Shown here piece after piece: positions 40,613-53,350 of a DNA stretch of 64,000 bases (its first letter is position 1; every line of letters begins with the position of its first letter). Below the pieces are notes generated by a model. It searched no databases. It saw only the letters and a program-made list of their open reading frames with translations, and was not told the origin of the DNA. The position numbers and the translations under genes were made by a program. The stretch is from Cristatella mucedo (Eukaryota > Bryozoa > Phylactolaemata > Cristatellidae): the NCBI GenBank assembly GCA_009760855.2, contig WPIO01000072.1, positions 978,501 to 1,042,500 of the forward strand. Direction: 5' to 3'.

Positions 40613-40790
40613 ATGAGTAACGACAAAATACTTCCGAGACCAGATTTCTCCCAAAATTCGTTGTGGAAGAAATATCTTGCTTCGGCTGAGAAGTTAAATC
40701 GAGCCACTACTACCAACCAAGATCTAATCCCCATAATTCACCTTAAGTACAGCCAGCTGCTTTATCTGAGAGAGCACCCGCCGCCGGCAG
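40613..40790 (+). CDS. Unrecognised gene A, exon 1
   Basis: ATG follows an in-frame TGA six bases upstream, so the start is well fixed. The exon gives 59 codons with a charged, helix-prone composition (SLWKKYLASAEKLNRATTTN; HLKYSQLLYLREHPPP) and ends at cggcag|gtaata in phase 1. The next exon has a matching phase. The product is not recognised; no signal peptide or membrane segment is seen. Confidence 0.55.
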
Positions 40791-40992
40791 GTAATATAGT
40801 CTGTCACTAATTTATGCGGAGCATAAATTAACCTTGAATGGTGCACGTTTTGTGCTTAAAGTTGTTAAGCGTCATATGACCCCATCAAGGCGAAACGAGA
40901 TTACATGTGTACAGATAGCTAGTGCATTGGCTTTGATAATCTTTTGAGGTTTCCTACAGAATCTACTAACAGAAACTTATTTTTATTTTCAG

Positions 40993-41133
40993 TGATGCGA
41001 GCAAAAGATCTGGAAGGCACACAACTAGGAAATTTGAATGCTTACGAAAAAAGGTTTCGATCTAAAAGACTTCTGAAACAGGAATCCTGCAGCTTTATTA
41101 CAGAAACAGAGGTGCAGCTTCAGCGAAATCATG
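40993..41133 (+). CDS. Unrecognised gene A, exon 2
   Basis: The acceptor is ttattttcag after a T-rich tract, and the donor is catg|gttcgt; phase 1 in, phase 1 out. The 46 codons are rich in Lys, Arg and Glu and look like a helix (NAYEKRFRSKRLLKQE). A possible third exon in the right phase follows a ttttctccag acceptor near 47779, but gene B's start lies between, so that link is doubtful. Confidence 0.5.
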
Positions 41134-42174
41134 GTTCGTTTTCGTACTTCAAATATACTGTTTTATTTTGTAGCTACAATATTGAGCTCTCCTTGGTCAA
41201 GGCTTCTTGCCCGGATATACGGATGCAAAAATCTAGTCAGCGAGTAAAATAGTATACTAGGTACCCTATTCAAAATTGAATTAAAAGTCTTTTGTCAGTA
41301 ATCATGTTTAGCGGTACTAGTCATAGGACATTATCATTATAGGGTGTAATAACCAGTTGATAAAAAAACTTTATTATAAGGAAATATATCAATGCATTTA
41401 TTGAATAATCCTATAAAATGTATAATGTATGTGCTTCTCATGATTCAGTAACCTCTATAAACGGAATACAAACTTAGCACGTCATGAGTCTGTCAAGTCG
41501 CCGGTTGGCTCAGTCAGCGAAATGATAGCAATTTAATTTCTGATTGTTCTGCATTTATAGAATCAGTTTGTTCTGAAATACAAATGCTTAGCCTAGAACT
41601 TATACCAATTTGTTAACGATACCAACTTGATAGCAAGAAGATCTATTCTAAACTTTCATTTCAAGTAGGTCTTTTACTTGAAGTTGTTGGGTCCGCAAAA
41701 ATGTGCTAGCTTCCTACTCCGGCCCAAACGCAGACGGAGCCTTCATATAAGATACTATCACAATCTACGTCACGTTGTCGGAATTCTATCCTCTTCTCCA
41801 TTCCAGTCACCACTCGCTGACTCTCCTTAAGTGCTGTATCGAGTCTGAGTAATTGCTTCCGTCAAAAACGAACAAGTCATGCGAGCACTTGTTTCACTCG
41901 TGATGCTTATACGAAGTAATGGGTGGAAAGTGACCTTCCTTGATCTGTGGACCCAAGCTCCAATTAATATACACACTTGTTAATTCGCATGACAACGTAC
42001 ATAAAACCACCATGATTACCGGTCAGAGCTAGATTTCGTGTCCACCAAAGTGATTAGATTTGATTTAAAAAGAACGGCGGACGTGCTAGCATGCACGTGA
42101 AGTGTGTAGAAGTCTGTCCTGCTCCTACGTTGCATTGATCTGCTTTCTCATTGATTGCTGCCATGCATAACTAG

Positions 42175-43350
42175 CATCAGGGATCCGTGCTAGGTCCGGT
42201 TCTTTTCACTGTTTATACTATCCCTCTTGCCGATGTGATTGCAAAGCGCAGTCTAGGATTTCACTTTTATGTGGATGACATCAAGTTGTACCTGTGCTTT
42301 GATCCCTCCCAGCCTTCGAGCACATCGATTTCTCTCAGTTCACTTGCTGCATGTACTGATGACATCCTCACATGGATGGCAGCAAATTTTCTTAAATTGA
42401 ATTCTGATAAAACTAACTTATTAGTTATGGGAAAACCAAGTGTGATTCAGAAATTGGAAAGGCTAACGCTCAAAATCGGCTCTACCAGCATATCTCCTGT
42501 TGAATCTGCACGAAATATAGGTGTCATGTTCCAAAATGACTTTTTTTTAGACCATATCCACTCATCAATCAAGTATGACTACTTTTAGCTTCATAACATT
42601 GCTAAAATTCGGGCTTTTTTAGATAAGGATACCACGTCCAAGTTGGTCCATGCATTCGTGATATCCCGTATTAACTTCTGAAACTCACTGTTTGCTGGCC
42701 TACCGGCCTGTGCAATCAGGCGATTACAGCTGGTGCAAAACTCTGCAGCTAGGCTTGTCTGTTGTGAGCGTCGCAGCTGCCACATCACACTACTTCTCGC
42801 TGACCTGCACTGGCTACCAGTTAAGCAACGGATCGTCTTCAAGGTTTTGTCGCTCACTTTTAGGTCACTTCATTCTTTCGCTCCAGCCTACCTATCAAAA
42901 CTATTCCCCCAAAAAACCAAGCATCGCACCACCGCTTTTCGGAATCAAATATTTTACCTATACCTCTTACAAACCTCAAATTATTTTGTGACCGGGCATT
43001 TAGTTTGTATGGTGCCAAAGCCTGGAACTCACTTCCGACTCGTGTCACGACATCCCCTGAATTTACCACATTTAAAAAGAACTTAAAGCGCACCTATTTA
43101 CAATAGCATTTATTGAGTCCCTGTGATTCGTCCTTTATGTGCTTATGCGTGCTGACACCGTGCATGCTGCCACTAACTACACGCTCATCCTGACCCTGTG
43201 CATGGGTCACCCCTAACCATGTCATTCGTGTTGTTTATCAAACATGATACCACTCACCATTCAACCGTGTTTCCTTTGCAGAAAATGTAAAGCGCCTAGA
43301 AAGAAATAAGCTCTCCGAGGGTGCTTTATCAAGTGCATTATTGTTATTAA
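42175..43350 (+). mobile_element. LINE family A, pseudogene with YVDD
   Basis: Plus-strand copy from the RT motif B region (SVLGPVLFTVYTIPLADVIA) through the thumb to the 3' tail. The catalytic YADD is changed to YVDD and several stops and shifts occur (stop near 42586, stop near 42679, shifts in 42990-43080). It aligns along its whole length with the copy at 31.6-32.9 kb. Confidence 0.92.
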
Positions 43351-43459
43351 TATTAGCAATTTCTCCATGCGCAGGAATTTTGTTTCTCTACTTTGAATAG
43401 ACAAAACATAAAAACACGTATGTCAATGTGAGGTGGTTGCTTTGGTGGCCCCGGGATAA

Positions 43460-43570
43460 TAATAATAATAATTATTATTATAAGTAATATGTATAATGTC
43501 TTTAGAGAACCCAATCGCTTTCTAGGCTCTTAAAATATTCTGCTAAGGAAGCCTATTAATAGGTAGTCAT
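43460..43570 (-). mobile_element. Retroelement tail fragment
   Basis: (ATA)n followed by gtctttagagaacccaatcg, a diverged form of the shared LINE/SINE tail. Confidence 0.45.
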
Positions 43571-43930
43571 AAAGTTATGTCAGCTCGCATAAGCGATTAA
43601 AGGACAATATACGTTTTTAGTGTTCACGAAAGTTTGGACCTTCCAGGATAAGATCGCACAAGCAATCACAGTTGTTACTGTCCTACAGAGACCATAAGGT
43701 ACCTTTTGCATGACAGCTAGGAAAACGCCGAATAAGTCCGTGATTAGTTCAAGTAAACTGTGGCAGTCTGGGAAATGCAAGTAGTTTCTAGTTTTACCAA
43801 TAAATTGTAGATATCGCGCGAACTTGTCGTGTCATCTCAATTAAAAAATAAACAATCAATTATATGTATTGCAATCGGTTGGCATTGTCATCGCTTCATT
43901 CCATGACTACCGTTGCTCTTGGATGACTGG

Positions 43931-44422
43931 CCCATAAAGAAGATGGCAGGAGACCAGCAAATTGCTGGCACTAGAGATGCGTTGCTAGTGGCCTTATCGG
44001 CGTTACTGCCGCATGTAGGTAGATCCTTGCGAGCGACAGGCCCGCCTTTCTATTCAGCCAGGCGCACAGGGCAGCAGCCATACGGCCGAGGAAACGAAGC
44101 TTCGGCACAGCGAGCCGACACCGCAGCAACCCAGCTGACTGGACTACTGCCCTTGGCGCACAGAGCCGCAACGACGAGAGGGCCACTGCGAACTGGATGC
44201 GGAGCAACGTGCGGCAAGGTGCTCGCCCGGAAGCCTTTCCTCTACTCGCCGCTCGGAGCTGTCGCTCTCTGCGTCGAGGGCAGAGCACTGATGGACGCCT
44301 GGGGCATCAACGGCGAAGGCGGCTCAATCGACCGCTGCGGCTTCTTTACGACGCTCCTTCCCGAAAATGCTATGCTCGGATTTCTCATATACAGGTCAGC
44401 CCAGGAGAAAAAAAAGGCCTAG
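43931..44422 (+). CDS. GC-rich open reading frame, product unknown
   Basis: The frame is open for about 160 codons in a GC-rich island that differs from the AT-rich flanks. Several ATGs are possible (43913 or 43943). The peptide is Ala/Gly/Arg-rich without a recognisable domain; the opposite strand is also open for 105 codons, as GC-rich DNA often is. It could be a 5' exon, a CpG-island artefact, or part of gene A or B. Confidence 0.2.
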   Translation, partial: PIKKMAGDQQIAGTRDALLVALSALLPHVGRSLRATGPPFYSARRTGQQPYGRGNEASAQRADTAATQLTGLLPLAHRAATTRGPLRTGCGATCGKVLARKPFLYSPLGAVALCVEGRALMDAWGINGEGGSIDRCGFFTTLLPENAMLGFLIYRSAQEKKKA

Positions 44423-44824
44423 GCTCTGTCGGCTGTTTCCATTTCGGAGAGAAAGTGTAAACGCTGTATCTCGATACCTCACAGAAGATTCAGGGCTGCA
44501 GTTGCTGCTTACTAAAAATAGATCTGCCGCATCTTTTTTGAAGTCAAGGTAAAGCTGGCTGTTGCTAGAAGACCAAGGGCATTCAGTCACTTCTCGGCTG
44601 TGCTGCATATTATTCTATTATATTATTCTTAGCAGCTAGACACTTAATTCCAAGCAAATTTGGAAAGACATTTAATGAATGCAGCGTGATGCCAATAGTT
44701 GGCTGCTACATGCAAACGATCGACTACATTAGCAGGGAATCCTTTACTGCCCAATGCAAGCAAGTTGATAGAAGCTAAAGTTCATTTGCCGCTGTATAAA
44801 TGATGTTGTTGATTCAGCCGATCT

Positions 44825-44905
44825 TTTTTGCCCCTTGGTCTGAGCCCAGCGGTAAGGTTCGCGATATCACGAACCAGGTATTGGGTTCGGGTAATGTGGC
44901 GGGAA
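44825..44905 (+). mobile_element. Possible tRNA-like SINE head
   Basis: tctgagcccagcggtaaggt resembles an A box and gggttcgggt a weak B box. A similar head lies at 2525-2590 on the plus strand (cccagtggtaaggtgctcac). Confidence 0.35.
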
Positions 44906-44999
44906 ATTCTGGCAACCCATTGTAAACGGGATGATCGTCGCTAAGAGTCTTAGGCATATAAATGACTTTGGCCCTTGAATCGGCCGACCTTTAATTTTT

Positions 45000-46000
45000 A
45001 CTTAAAAAATCAAGAGCAGATTTTTGGGAGTGATAAGAACATTTTTTTTTATCTATATGCGCATCTGAAGGTGTACATGGGCACTATAATCTACATGTGT
45101 CAATATACACGGATATATAAATATATATATATTTATATGCAAGTATGTATGTATATGTATGCACGTATACCGGTACTTGCACATGTATACATGATGCACG
45201 TATGTACTTAATGTAGGTCTATTCCTCATGCCTTCAGGTTGATAAAGTAGAGTAAACCAGCTGTTCCTCATTTTCTAATTGAAGTCGATCATCAAAGCTG
45301 CAATTTGTCTCTGACAAAGTAAGCGATTTTTAAAATTCTTCTTTAAAGATACGTCTTAAGTTTCGGAATCAATCTAAGCCCCTGTGCCAGCTGCTCTCAT
45401 TGCTGCTTCTTCGCTGCTTCCACACCACAGTCCAGCTAAAGCTATGATCAATGTGTGGGCACGTAGTTTATCTAAATGACATACATGTACTCACCGTCCA
45501 CTGAGTTCGTAAAGGCACATATGATTTAAGCACATTTTACAAAATGTATATAACAATACATACAAAAATATATCATAGCTATAATAGCTTTACAAAATTG
45601 GAAGCAATTATCAAGTCTTCATTGCTGCTGATGTTACTTCTGAAAGTACTAAAACGAAATTAAATGTCACACTTTATGCAAATTGATCCGCACATAAATC
45701 TTCACATTTTAATAACTGAGACAAATTATCGAAAAAAAGTCGATATTTCAATTTCTTATAAGCTTCCGTTGTCAGAAAAACAGCTTGCGTTCAGAATACG
45801 AGTCGTACCTGCAGCTAGCCTGCCAAAAATTCAGAGGGAAAACATCGTTGTGTCGCCTTCTGGCGCCTTGCTGATTCTTTGACATTATCGCAACTTTTTA
45901 AAAGATATTTTGTTGGAAACTCGTATGAAGCTACTCATTAACTGTTCTGAAAAATTGTTTTCCGCGATTTGGCCTATTCTTTTGTGTGCAGGGTCAAAGG
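45000..46000. other. AT-rich region, no gene recognised
   Basis: Contains a mixed (TA)n/(GTAT)n tract at 45110-45195. The open frames here are short and without domains. Confidence 0.5.
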
Positions 46001-46075
46001 GGTGCCGATGCACGCAGTTCCCGCATTGCTCGTGCCGCTGCTTTCGCTTGACGTTTGCTAACTTGATGCTGAATC

Positions 46076-46282
46076 ATGGCTCCGATGAAGTCGTGGCTGC
46101 TGGCGAAAGCTGCACCGGCCACTGTCCGTCGCATTAGGAGTGGATTTCCATTGACGATGAAGTACATTGGTATTGAACGCGAGAGAGATGAAATGTATCG
46201 TAAAGAGCTCAAATTTAGACCGAAAATCGGGCTAGGCGCGTCGCCAAGCAGCAGCAACTCAACGCTGGAGGTCGAAAAAGAG
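46076..46282 (+). CDS. Unrecognised gene B, exon 1
   Basis: ATG at 46076 (aatcATGG) is preceded by an in-frame TGA. The 69 codons begin with an Arg/Lys/Ala-rich amphipathic stretch (LAKAAPATVRRIRSGF) that could be a mitochondrial targeting sequence, then an acidic/basic helix (GIERERDEMYRKELKF). It ends with gag|gtgagt in phase 0, a strong donor. The product is not recognised. The region is locally GC-rich, as expected for a 5' exon. Confidence 0.55.
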
Positions 46283-46892
46283 GTGAGTCACATGGGTCGA
46301 TGGCGGTCGCCGCCGCCTTCTTCACTTTCGCTGCGGTACATTAGCGGGCGGCACTCATTGGCATGCCCTGGACTTTTGCAAGATGGCTGAAGCTGGTCGA
46401 TCGTGGGCCGTGCCGCGAGCCCCTTTGGATCGCAGCAGTGGGGGCTGCAGCCGTCCACCGCTTGTCACCTCGACCTCGATTGTGGTACCTCGTGACCTCT
46501 TTTTTTGAGCGTCGTTCCAATCCTAAGAGGCCACTGACCTCGGCGCGGCATGGGCTGAGTTGGCATTCGCATTTGTACACGCTCGTGAACTTTTCTGTAC
46601 TCGAACGGTCTAGCTAGCGGCCAGCACCGTGTCGCCGTGTCGCTCGAAGGCAGCAGGACGCAGAATTGTTTTTTGAGAAACCTTTTTGAGAAACATCGGA
46701 ATTCGAAAGTGAAACATCGCAGTACATAATTTGCAACGCACAAATTGCAATCACTAGGCCATCTGGAGGTCATGCATGTGTGTGACGCTTTACAATTTAA
46801 ATCCATTCGTAATTGACCTACGCTTAAGCTTTTTGTGCACTTTGTTGTGTGCATTGCTTACATTTCCTGGACACTGATCTCGTTTGAGAAAT

Positions 46893-47215
46893 AATGTAAT
46901 GTATCTCCGTCAGTAACTCCACAAAGTCATAAAGACCATGTGGGTGTTACGCAGGAGAGTTTTATATAGCGCACTCACAGCCTGAGCGGCTTTCGGTACG
47001 CATTCGGTAGCCAACAGACTTCGTCTCACGCAACAAAGAGAAAGTGGGAAGCATAGCAGAGTTAGGAGAGCAGTTGAGGTAGTGAGTAGCATAGAAGTAG
47101 CAGTTCAGGACCGCTGAAGTAGATGTGCCATAGTCGGTGGTTGGAGAGTAGATGTCGTTGCGTAAGAAGATTAATAAATAGCAGTACAGCATATAATAAT
47201 AATACAAATTATCAT
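46893..47215 (-). mobile_element. LINE family B, 3' UTR copy
   Basis: Nearly the same as 2629-2905 over about 270 bases (gaccatgtgggtgttacgca; tcggtagccaacagacttcg), hence a fairly recent insertion. A retroelement tail (tttgtatagcgccctcagag) follows at 47218-47290. Confidence 0.88.
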
Positions 47216-47289
47216 ATATTTGTATAGCGCCCTCAGAGAAAGCCTAATCGTTTTAAAAGCACTTTAAATAGACTTTACAGGAAGCATGA

Positions 47290-48715
47290 TAAGTAGGTGT
47301 ACCTTAAGCAGGCTTACTTAGAGCTGAATACCCGGAAGGGATCCAGTAGCGCCAGGAAAAAAGTCACGTCGTCATCGAATGCTGAAACCGCAGCCTATGG
47401 ACTAGCGGCTAGAGTCATATGGACTCACCTGTCGGGACCGATTTCCTTTCGAAAAGCCTTCCGTAGCTTACATTAACCGAAATCACCCAACTATCATGCC
47501 CGAACCCGATCATTCTGCCATGAATGCCTGCATGGAATTCTGCTGAAATATCGAACGAATTCTCTCATATGGCAAGTATTATAATCTTCATTAGGTACCT
47601 CCAGAAAATAAAAGTGAACTCTTACAAAAGCCAAATTCCTTGGTCACCTTGCCTTCGCTCTGAAATTATGTGCATCCTGCTTGAGCTTAATCTGCTATGT
47701 TAAAACTGTGAGCTCTGTACCGCATTGCTTGTAATAGCTGAGGCTTGCACTGGCTGTGCTTACCTAGCTTTTCTCCAGGAATAGGGCGAAACGTCAGTAC
47801 CGGTCGCTTGACTTGTCCAAGAAAAGCTCAAAAGTTGGCTTATCGTATTGATATATCTAATGCTTGCATGCAAACGGTATTGCTATACCGCAATGGTGTT
47901 CTATTAAGTAAGAAAATGTACCTCTAAAACTAAATTATGCTGAGCGTCAGCTCGTGAGCAAACACATGTGTACATCCGTAAATGTATACCTACTTATTTA
48001 AAAGGCAAACGGCAGCGGCATTGCGGCCGAAAAAATGGGAATGATACATTTCTGCTATGAAAACGTGATATTTTGGGCTTTGGGTACGGTCACGAGTGTT
48101 TTTAAAACCACTTCGGCTACGGGATAGAGAGGCTGCAATAGCGGAGTGAAACTCACAGCTTGGGCACCGGCGGGTACTAGCTTAAAGGTGAAATAATACC
48201 TGGTGGCTCATCAAGCACGGCACGGTAGTTCTCGAAGACAGTGGTTTTTTAGTACGGGTGAGCTCACAGTAGAGCAGGCCGAATCAGAATTTTCCTCCCT
48301 CTCAGCAGAATTCGGCGCTGATTACGGAACTCATGGTATTCGCAGAAGAACCTTACCTCTCGGCAAGAAAGCGAATAGGAGAAAAATCCTAAATTCTCTG
48401 AAGACTTTTTGTTCAACAGAGCGATCTCGCCCCACACACACGTGCGGCTTGGCGCTGCTTTTAATACCGGCACCAACCGGGCGGGCTTGTAATCACTGCG
48501 GCAGATTCTCCACACATTCGTCAATCGGTTTTGTCGGCCAACTCAACGTGGCCACAATTCAGAAATACTAGTCGTGGGTGCCTACCGCAGCGCCTGCAGT
48601 TTTTTAAGAGAGCGAGCAGTTGGTACTTAAAATACAAGCTATAATTCAAAATTTTGCCTGTAAACAAGCAAAACTCAGATTTATTTATTTGTCTGCTACA
48701 CGGCCTGTGCCCAAG
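47290..48715. other. Intronic or intergenic, little seen
   Basis: Apart from the possible exon at 47779, no supported feature. A 122-codon frame at 48203-48571 has no domain. Confidence 0.4.
47779..47875 (+). CDS. Possible small exon, unassigned
   Basis: A good acceptor (cttttctccag) is followed by about 32 open codons in one frame (GRNVSTGRLTCPRKAQKLAY) and a weak donor acg|gtattg. Phase 1 at entry would fit the donor at 41133. With no homology, this may be chance. Confidence 0.2.
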
Positions 48716-48719
48716 CATT

Positions 48720-49045
48720 GAATCCAGTACAAGATGCTCTCAGTCTGGCTTGCTGGCAGATCGCTTCACTCGCGTGCACGAGCACTTGCACCTATCCGCG
48801 ACCACTTTGCTCTTCTACTGAGCTAATGATCATCATCCTCTGCTCGGCCTCCTCCAGTCGTCTCACCATTCCTTGCATCAAATTGAAGACTTTCGTTGTT
48901 GATCATGCCTTCACTACGCGTGCACCGAAAGTGTGAAACTCGCTTCTGGCACCTGTCACCACTGACTTTGAATAGTTTAAATATCAGCTAAAGATGCATC
49001 TGTTCCTCTCAGCTTTCCCTCGTTCAGCAGATAGGTTATTTCGTT
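48720..49045 (+). mobile_element. LINE C-terminal fragment
   Basis: The plus strand reads DHAFTTRAPKV, then after a stop NSLLAPVTTDFE and KYQLKMHLFLSAF, the usual end of L2/CR1-like RT ORFs, with stops. Confidence 0.65.
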
Positions 49046-49049
49046 CATG

Positions 49050-49112
49050 TAATAATAACAACACACTTGATAAAGCGCCATCGAAGAACTCAATCTTCTT
49101 TTAGGCGTCCGG
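49050..49112 (-). mobile_element. LINE family A tail, short
   Basis: aataataacaacacacttga followed by taaagcgccatcgaagaact: only the stem-loop tail of family A remains. Confidence 0.6.
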
Positions 49113-49436
49113 TGTGCTTTGCGTTCTTACCTGTGCATGATGCAATTCAATTTACTAACCGTTTCCTCCTCTCCCCGTGGGTTTAATTGCCTGCTTTTGC
49201 ATGCTGGTCTAAGCATAATATCGTGCATGTCATTAACCGTTGGTTATTGCGGCTCGTGACGCAAGCTGTACTGAGCCTGAATAGGTACTTAGCTCATTTA
49301 GTTGCTGTACGAATGACTTATTATTGTTAGATAGTGTCAAATATTCTCGTAGCCAATTGCATGCCATGCATCATACCGTTACAGAGTTAGCTTGACAATA
49401 CTTAGCTCCAACTTCGAGTACTATGCTGGCACCAAG

Positions 49437-49439
<3 letters not shown>

Positions 49440-49488
<49 letters not shown>
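49440..49488. repeat. (TA)n microsatellite
   Basis: About 24 TA units. Confidence 0.98.
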
Positions 49489-49489
<1 letters not shown>

Positions 49490-49862
49490 TGATGTATATA
49501 CTCTTTATACTTAATGATGTATATGTGTAAATAAATTTACATATGCTCTTGTATGCAGGATACAATCACCCTATATAATTTAAATGTAGGTGAGTACGTC
49601 CCGTAAACAGAAGTCGGTGCTGATTCGGTATCTGTTGCTGACCGATGAGAAGAGGGAATACTTTAAACATCACGGGAAACTTTACCTTTGGTATCCACGA
49701 CCTAGCTGATGAGCCCACCCTACTAGCAGGAAACTCGCAGCTTTTCTAGAATTCAACACAATTTTTAAAGGAAAAAATTAAATATTTCAAAATACTTTTA
49801 ATCATTTTATTACCAAACAGACTTAAACCCGATGTTTAATTGTTTCAGGTTAACAGGTTTAG

Positions 49863-49865
<3 letters not shown>

Positions 49866-49913
<48 letters not shown>

Positions 49914-49926
49914 CATACATATATAT
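49866..49926. repeat. (TA)n/(CATA)n microsatellite
   Basis: About 22 TA units grading into catacatacata. Confidence 0.97.
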
Positions 49927-50039
49927 CTACTTATTAAAGCAAGAAAGTCTGTCGTGCGAAAGATGGTGAGCTTTTGTCACGTGGCACGATGGCGCACCTC
50001 AGTCGAGCGGCAACGTGGCGCAGTATTTTTTCCGTGACA

Positions 50040-50200
50040 GAACTACTTCGACTCAGCGATTCGAGTCCACAGGCAGTGTCCGAATCCTGCAGTGGGTCAT
50101 TCTGTAATGCTTATTACCGGCGGTAGTGATAGCCATTAAGGCTCATCTGCCGCTATATAACTGAGGCTGTTTAATCAGCTAATAAAATACTATCATTATA
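50040..50200 (+). mobile_element. SINE family 1, diverged
   Basis: Body ggtagtgatagccattaagg and tail aggctgtttaatcagctaat; the head is altered. Confidence 0.65.
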
Positions 50201-51003
50201 TTTATGTTGCACAATTATTCATGTTCGAGTGAAATTGTTAGGGTTTGGAGTGTACGCTCCTGATTGGGCTTGGTGAAGCCAGCTCTCGCGCCAACAGGAT
50301 AGGTAACGAGTCAAGTAGAGGGCAATCCCACACTTTTGCTGAGGTGTCTTAGTAAGGCTAAGTAAGGCCGAGAGCGAGAGCCTGGACTGGTGAGTTATTT
50401 CACCCATCTTTAAGCGCAAAGGTGCACGAGGCTTCTGTTCGGATTTCAGTTATCACGACGCTCATCAAAGAATCTACGTTTGAGCGCCCGTACCGGAAGC
50501 ATTGCAAAAATAAAGGACATTTTACTCAGCATCTTCATTTTCATAGCTGCAGAAACGCGCGGTTATCACCCTGCTTGCAGTGAGGCAATAGAAATTCATT
50601 TTCTGCTGCCTTTACTCGATCCTACGATCTAGGTAGGCAAATTAGAGCACCTTACTGGCCAGTGAGAGCGCCTTGCCACCGGGCCAACAACTAGTAAATA
50701 GCGTTCGTTTACCTGAGCTCGAGGCCTGCCTCGCATTGCATTGCTTTACACTACTACTCGAGCTCGAACGGAAAGTTGCAGCACTCGAGTCTCGAGTGTA
50801 AAAATGTGCTCCTTCTGGGTATTTCAGGACGATAGGATCGGCTGGGGGGAGCGCCAGTTAAGCTTCGGCTAGGCAAACTCGCAGTGGTATAGAATGCTGG
50901 GTAAATTAATAATGCCTAACGTAGTTCGGGATTATCTTGTATGCTAGCTCCCAAGCAGACTTTTTTCACTAGGCATAGCTTAATATGCGACGCTCATATT
51001 CAG

Positions 51004-51163
51004 GCACAAAATGAAGCCGGCCGGAACGAGAGAAGTAGCAAGGAGAGCGACGTGTTCAGCGCCTACGACTACGCTGGCTACGATCTGCTATCGTTAACGA
51101 CAACTAACGCATCGATGAACGCTTTCATGTCGTGCATAAGAACCAGGAAGTCGGCCGCCGATG
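51004..51163 (+). CDS. Unrecognised gene B, probable next exon
   Basis: The acceptor is ctcatattcag and the donor is gatg|gtaagc; phase 0 in (fits the donor at 46282), phase 1 out. The 53 codons include SDVFSAYDYAGYDLLSLTTT and a basic end (CIRTRKSAAD). Joining it to the exon at 46076 across 4.7 kb is inferred from phase and strand only. Confidence 0.45.
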
Positions 51164-51444
51164 GTAAGCTATGTGAGCTTCCGAAATCCTAGTGGTGCCA
51201 CCGATAGCAAGCGCTTGCCGGATTGTCCCTTACCCCTGCGATAGCGCTCTTAGGATCATGCACGCCCGTAGAAACTAAGTGCGTGGACGAGCCGCTTGTT
51301 TCCTTGGAATCTGCAGCGAATCAGCCAAGCCAGAAGCGGTACCTGAGTACAATAGTCATAGGCAGACTTATAGTCCTACACCGTCTCTGTACGCCAAGAA
51401 AAGCTTTTTAATCAAGCCGACCCTTGTGCCGGATAAACTTGCCT

Positions 51445-51615
51445 TAATAAAAAAATATTAGCTGATTTAACAGCCTCTTTTTGTAAAGCGACAGAAAAGC
51501 CTTGACGGCTATCACCATTGCTTGCAGTGGCGATAAAGGATCGCCCACCACAAGATTCAAACCCACGACCTCGGGGCCAAGGTCGTGAAAAGCAAACGCC
51601 TTTCCCAGTGAAATT
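51445..51615 (-). mobile_element. tRNA-derived SINE, family 1
   Basis: On the minus strand a head (tcactgggaaaggcgtttgc; B-box region gggtttgaatctt), the body gccgtcaaggcttttctgtc and the aggctgttaaatcagctaat tail. It lies just right of the gene B exon at 51004. Confidence 0.8.
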
Positions 51616-51760
51616 TGCAGATGAAAATGAAAAAATGTAGCGTTTATGTCGTAATATTACATTTAGAAATTACCGTGTTTATATATATTTGCGACTATCC
51701 ATAAAAGTTAAGCCGACTCGATCTCTTCCGGGTAAATCTTGATGCGTTCTCCTATGCTGC

Positions 51761-52409
<649 letters not shown>

Positions 52410-52412
<3 letters not shown>

Positions 52413-53350
52413 TCCCAGTAGTCTCAAGATTATTCAAGGCACACTGCTGGCTAGCCTTGGCTTTTAAGTTTGATATTTCTATCTTTCTTATCATAAGATG
52501 CATGTGCCTTTAATATAGCCACTCTCTCCTCTGAATACATATAAATGCCAATATATTCTGAATTTCTGTGTGTAATGCTTCTTGAATAGTTTGGGACGAC
52601 CCTTGATCTGAATTGCACAAGTTCGGTAGAATACTGCTCGGCCGTTTCCTTAGTTTTGGCTATGAACTGGCTTAAAAAGTCATTCAATTTCAACAGGCGA
52701 TTCTCCTTTGTAATCCCAAATTTTGGCCGAGCACAAAGCCATTTAAACTTTCAGCGACTCGGTCCGTCAATCATTTTGCGTCTTCATGTAACCAATATAG
52801 ACCCCGAGTTTCCGACGCGATGATTATCAATTGTCACAAGCAGTGAGGCTAGCAAAAAATACCTGCAAAAGGTTCTCAGCAATGATCTGACACTTCCGAC
52901 AACAAATACTGCAAACACGCTGTAGCGGCTTCTGCAATAAAGTCCTTAGACCACAGACAAAGTGATAGCAACAGTTTTAGTCCCTACAGAACGGCGACAT
53001 CTATTTATGGAGATGGATCCTTGAAGGGTGGCTGGCGAGTCGGAGATGCGGGCGTGCCACGGTGGCACAGTATAGCAGCAGCAATAAATCGCGTCCATAG
53101 CTTAACATAGCAAATCCAACGCAGACCAGCCTCTTCCATTGCTACAGAGAGGCACAAGTGAACAGCACCTGACATAGCATACTTATATAACTGACTTATA
53201 TGCTCAAAGTACAACTGACTGGCTCGATGCGCAGAGTACAACTGACTAGTTCAAAGCCCACATCACAACTGACTGATTTTCTCTTGAATTCTGCTCTTTA
53301 TACCGTCTAAACATAGATTGTGCCACATCCGAGTCCGAATAACTACATTT
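52410..53350. other. No gene recognised
   Basis: Ordinary composition; short frames only (for example 52451-52693 on the minus strand), no domain or splice support. Confidence 0.45.
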
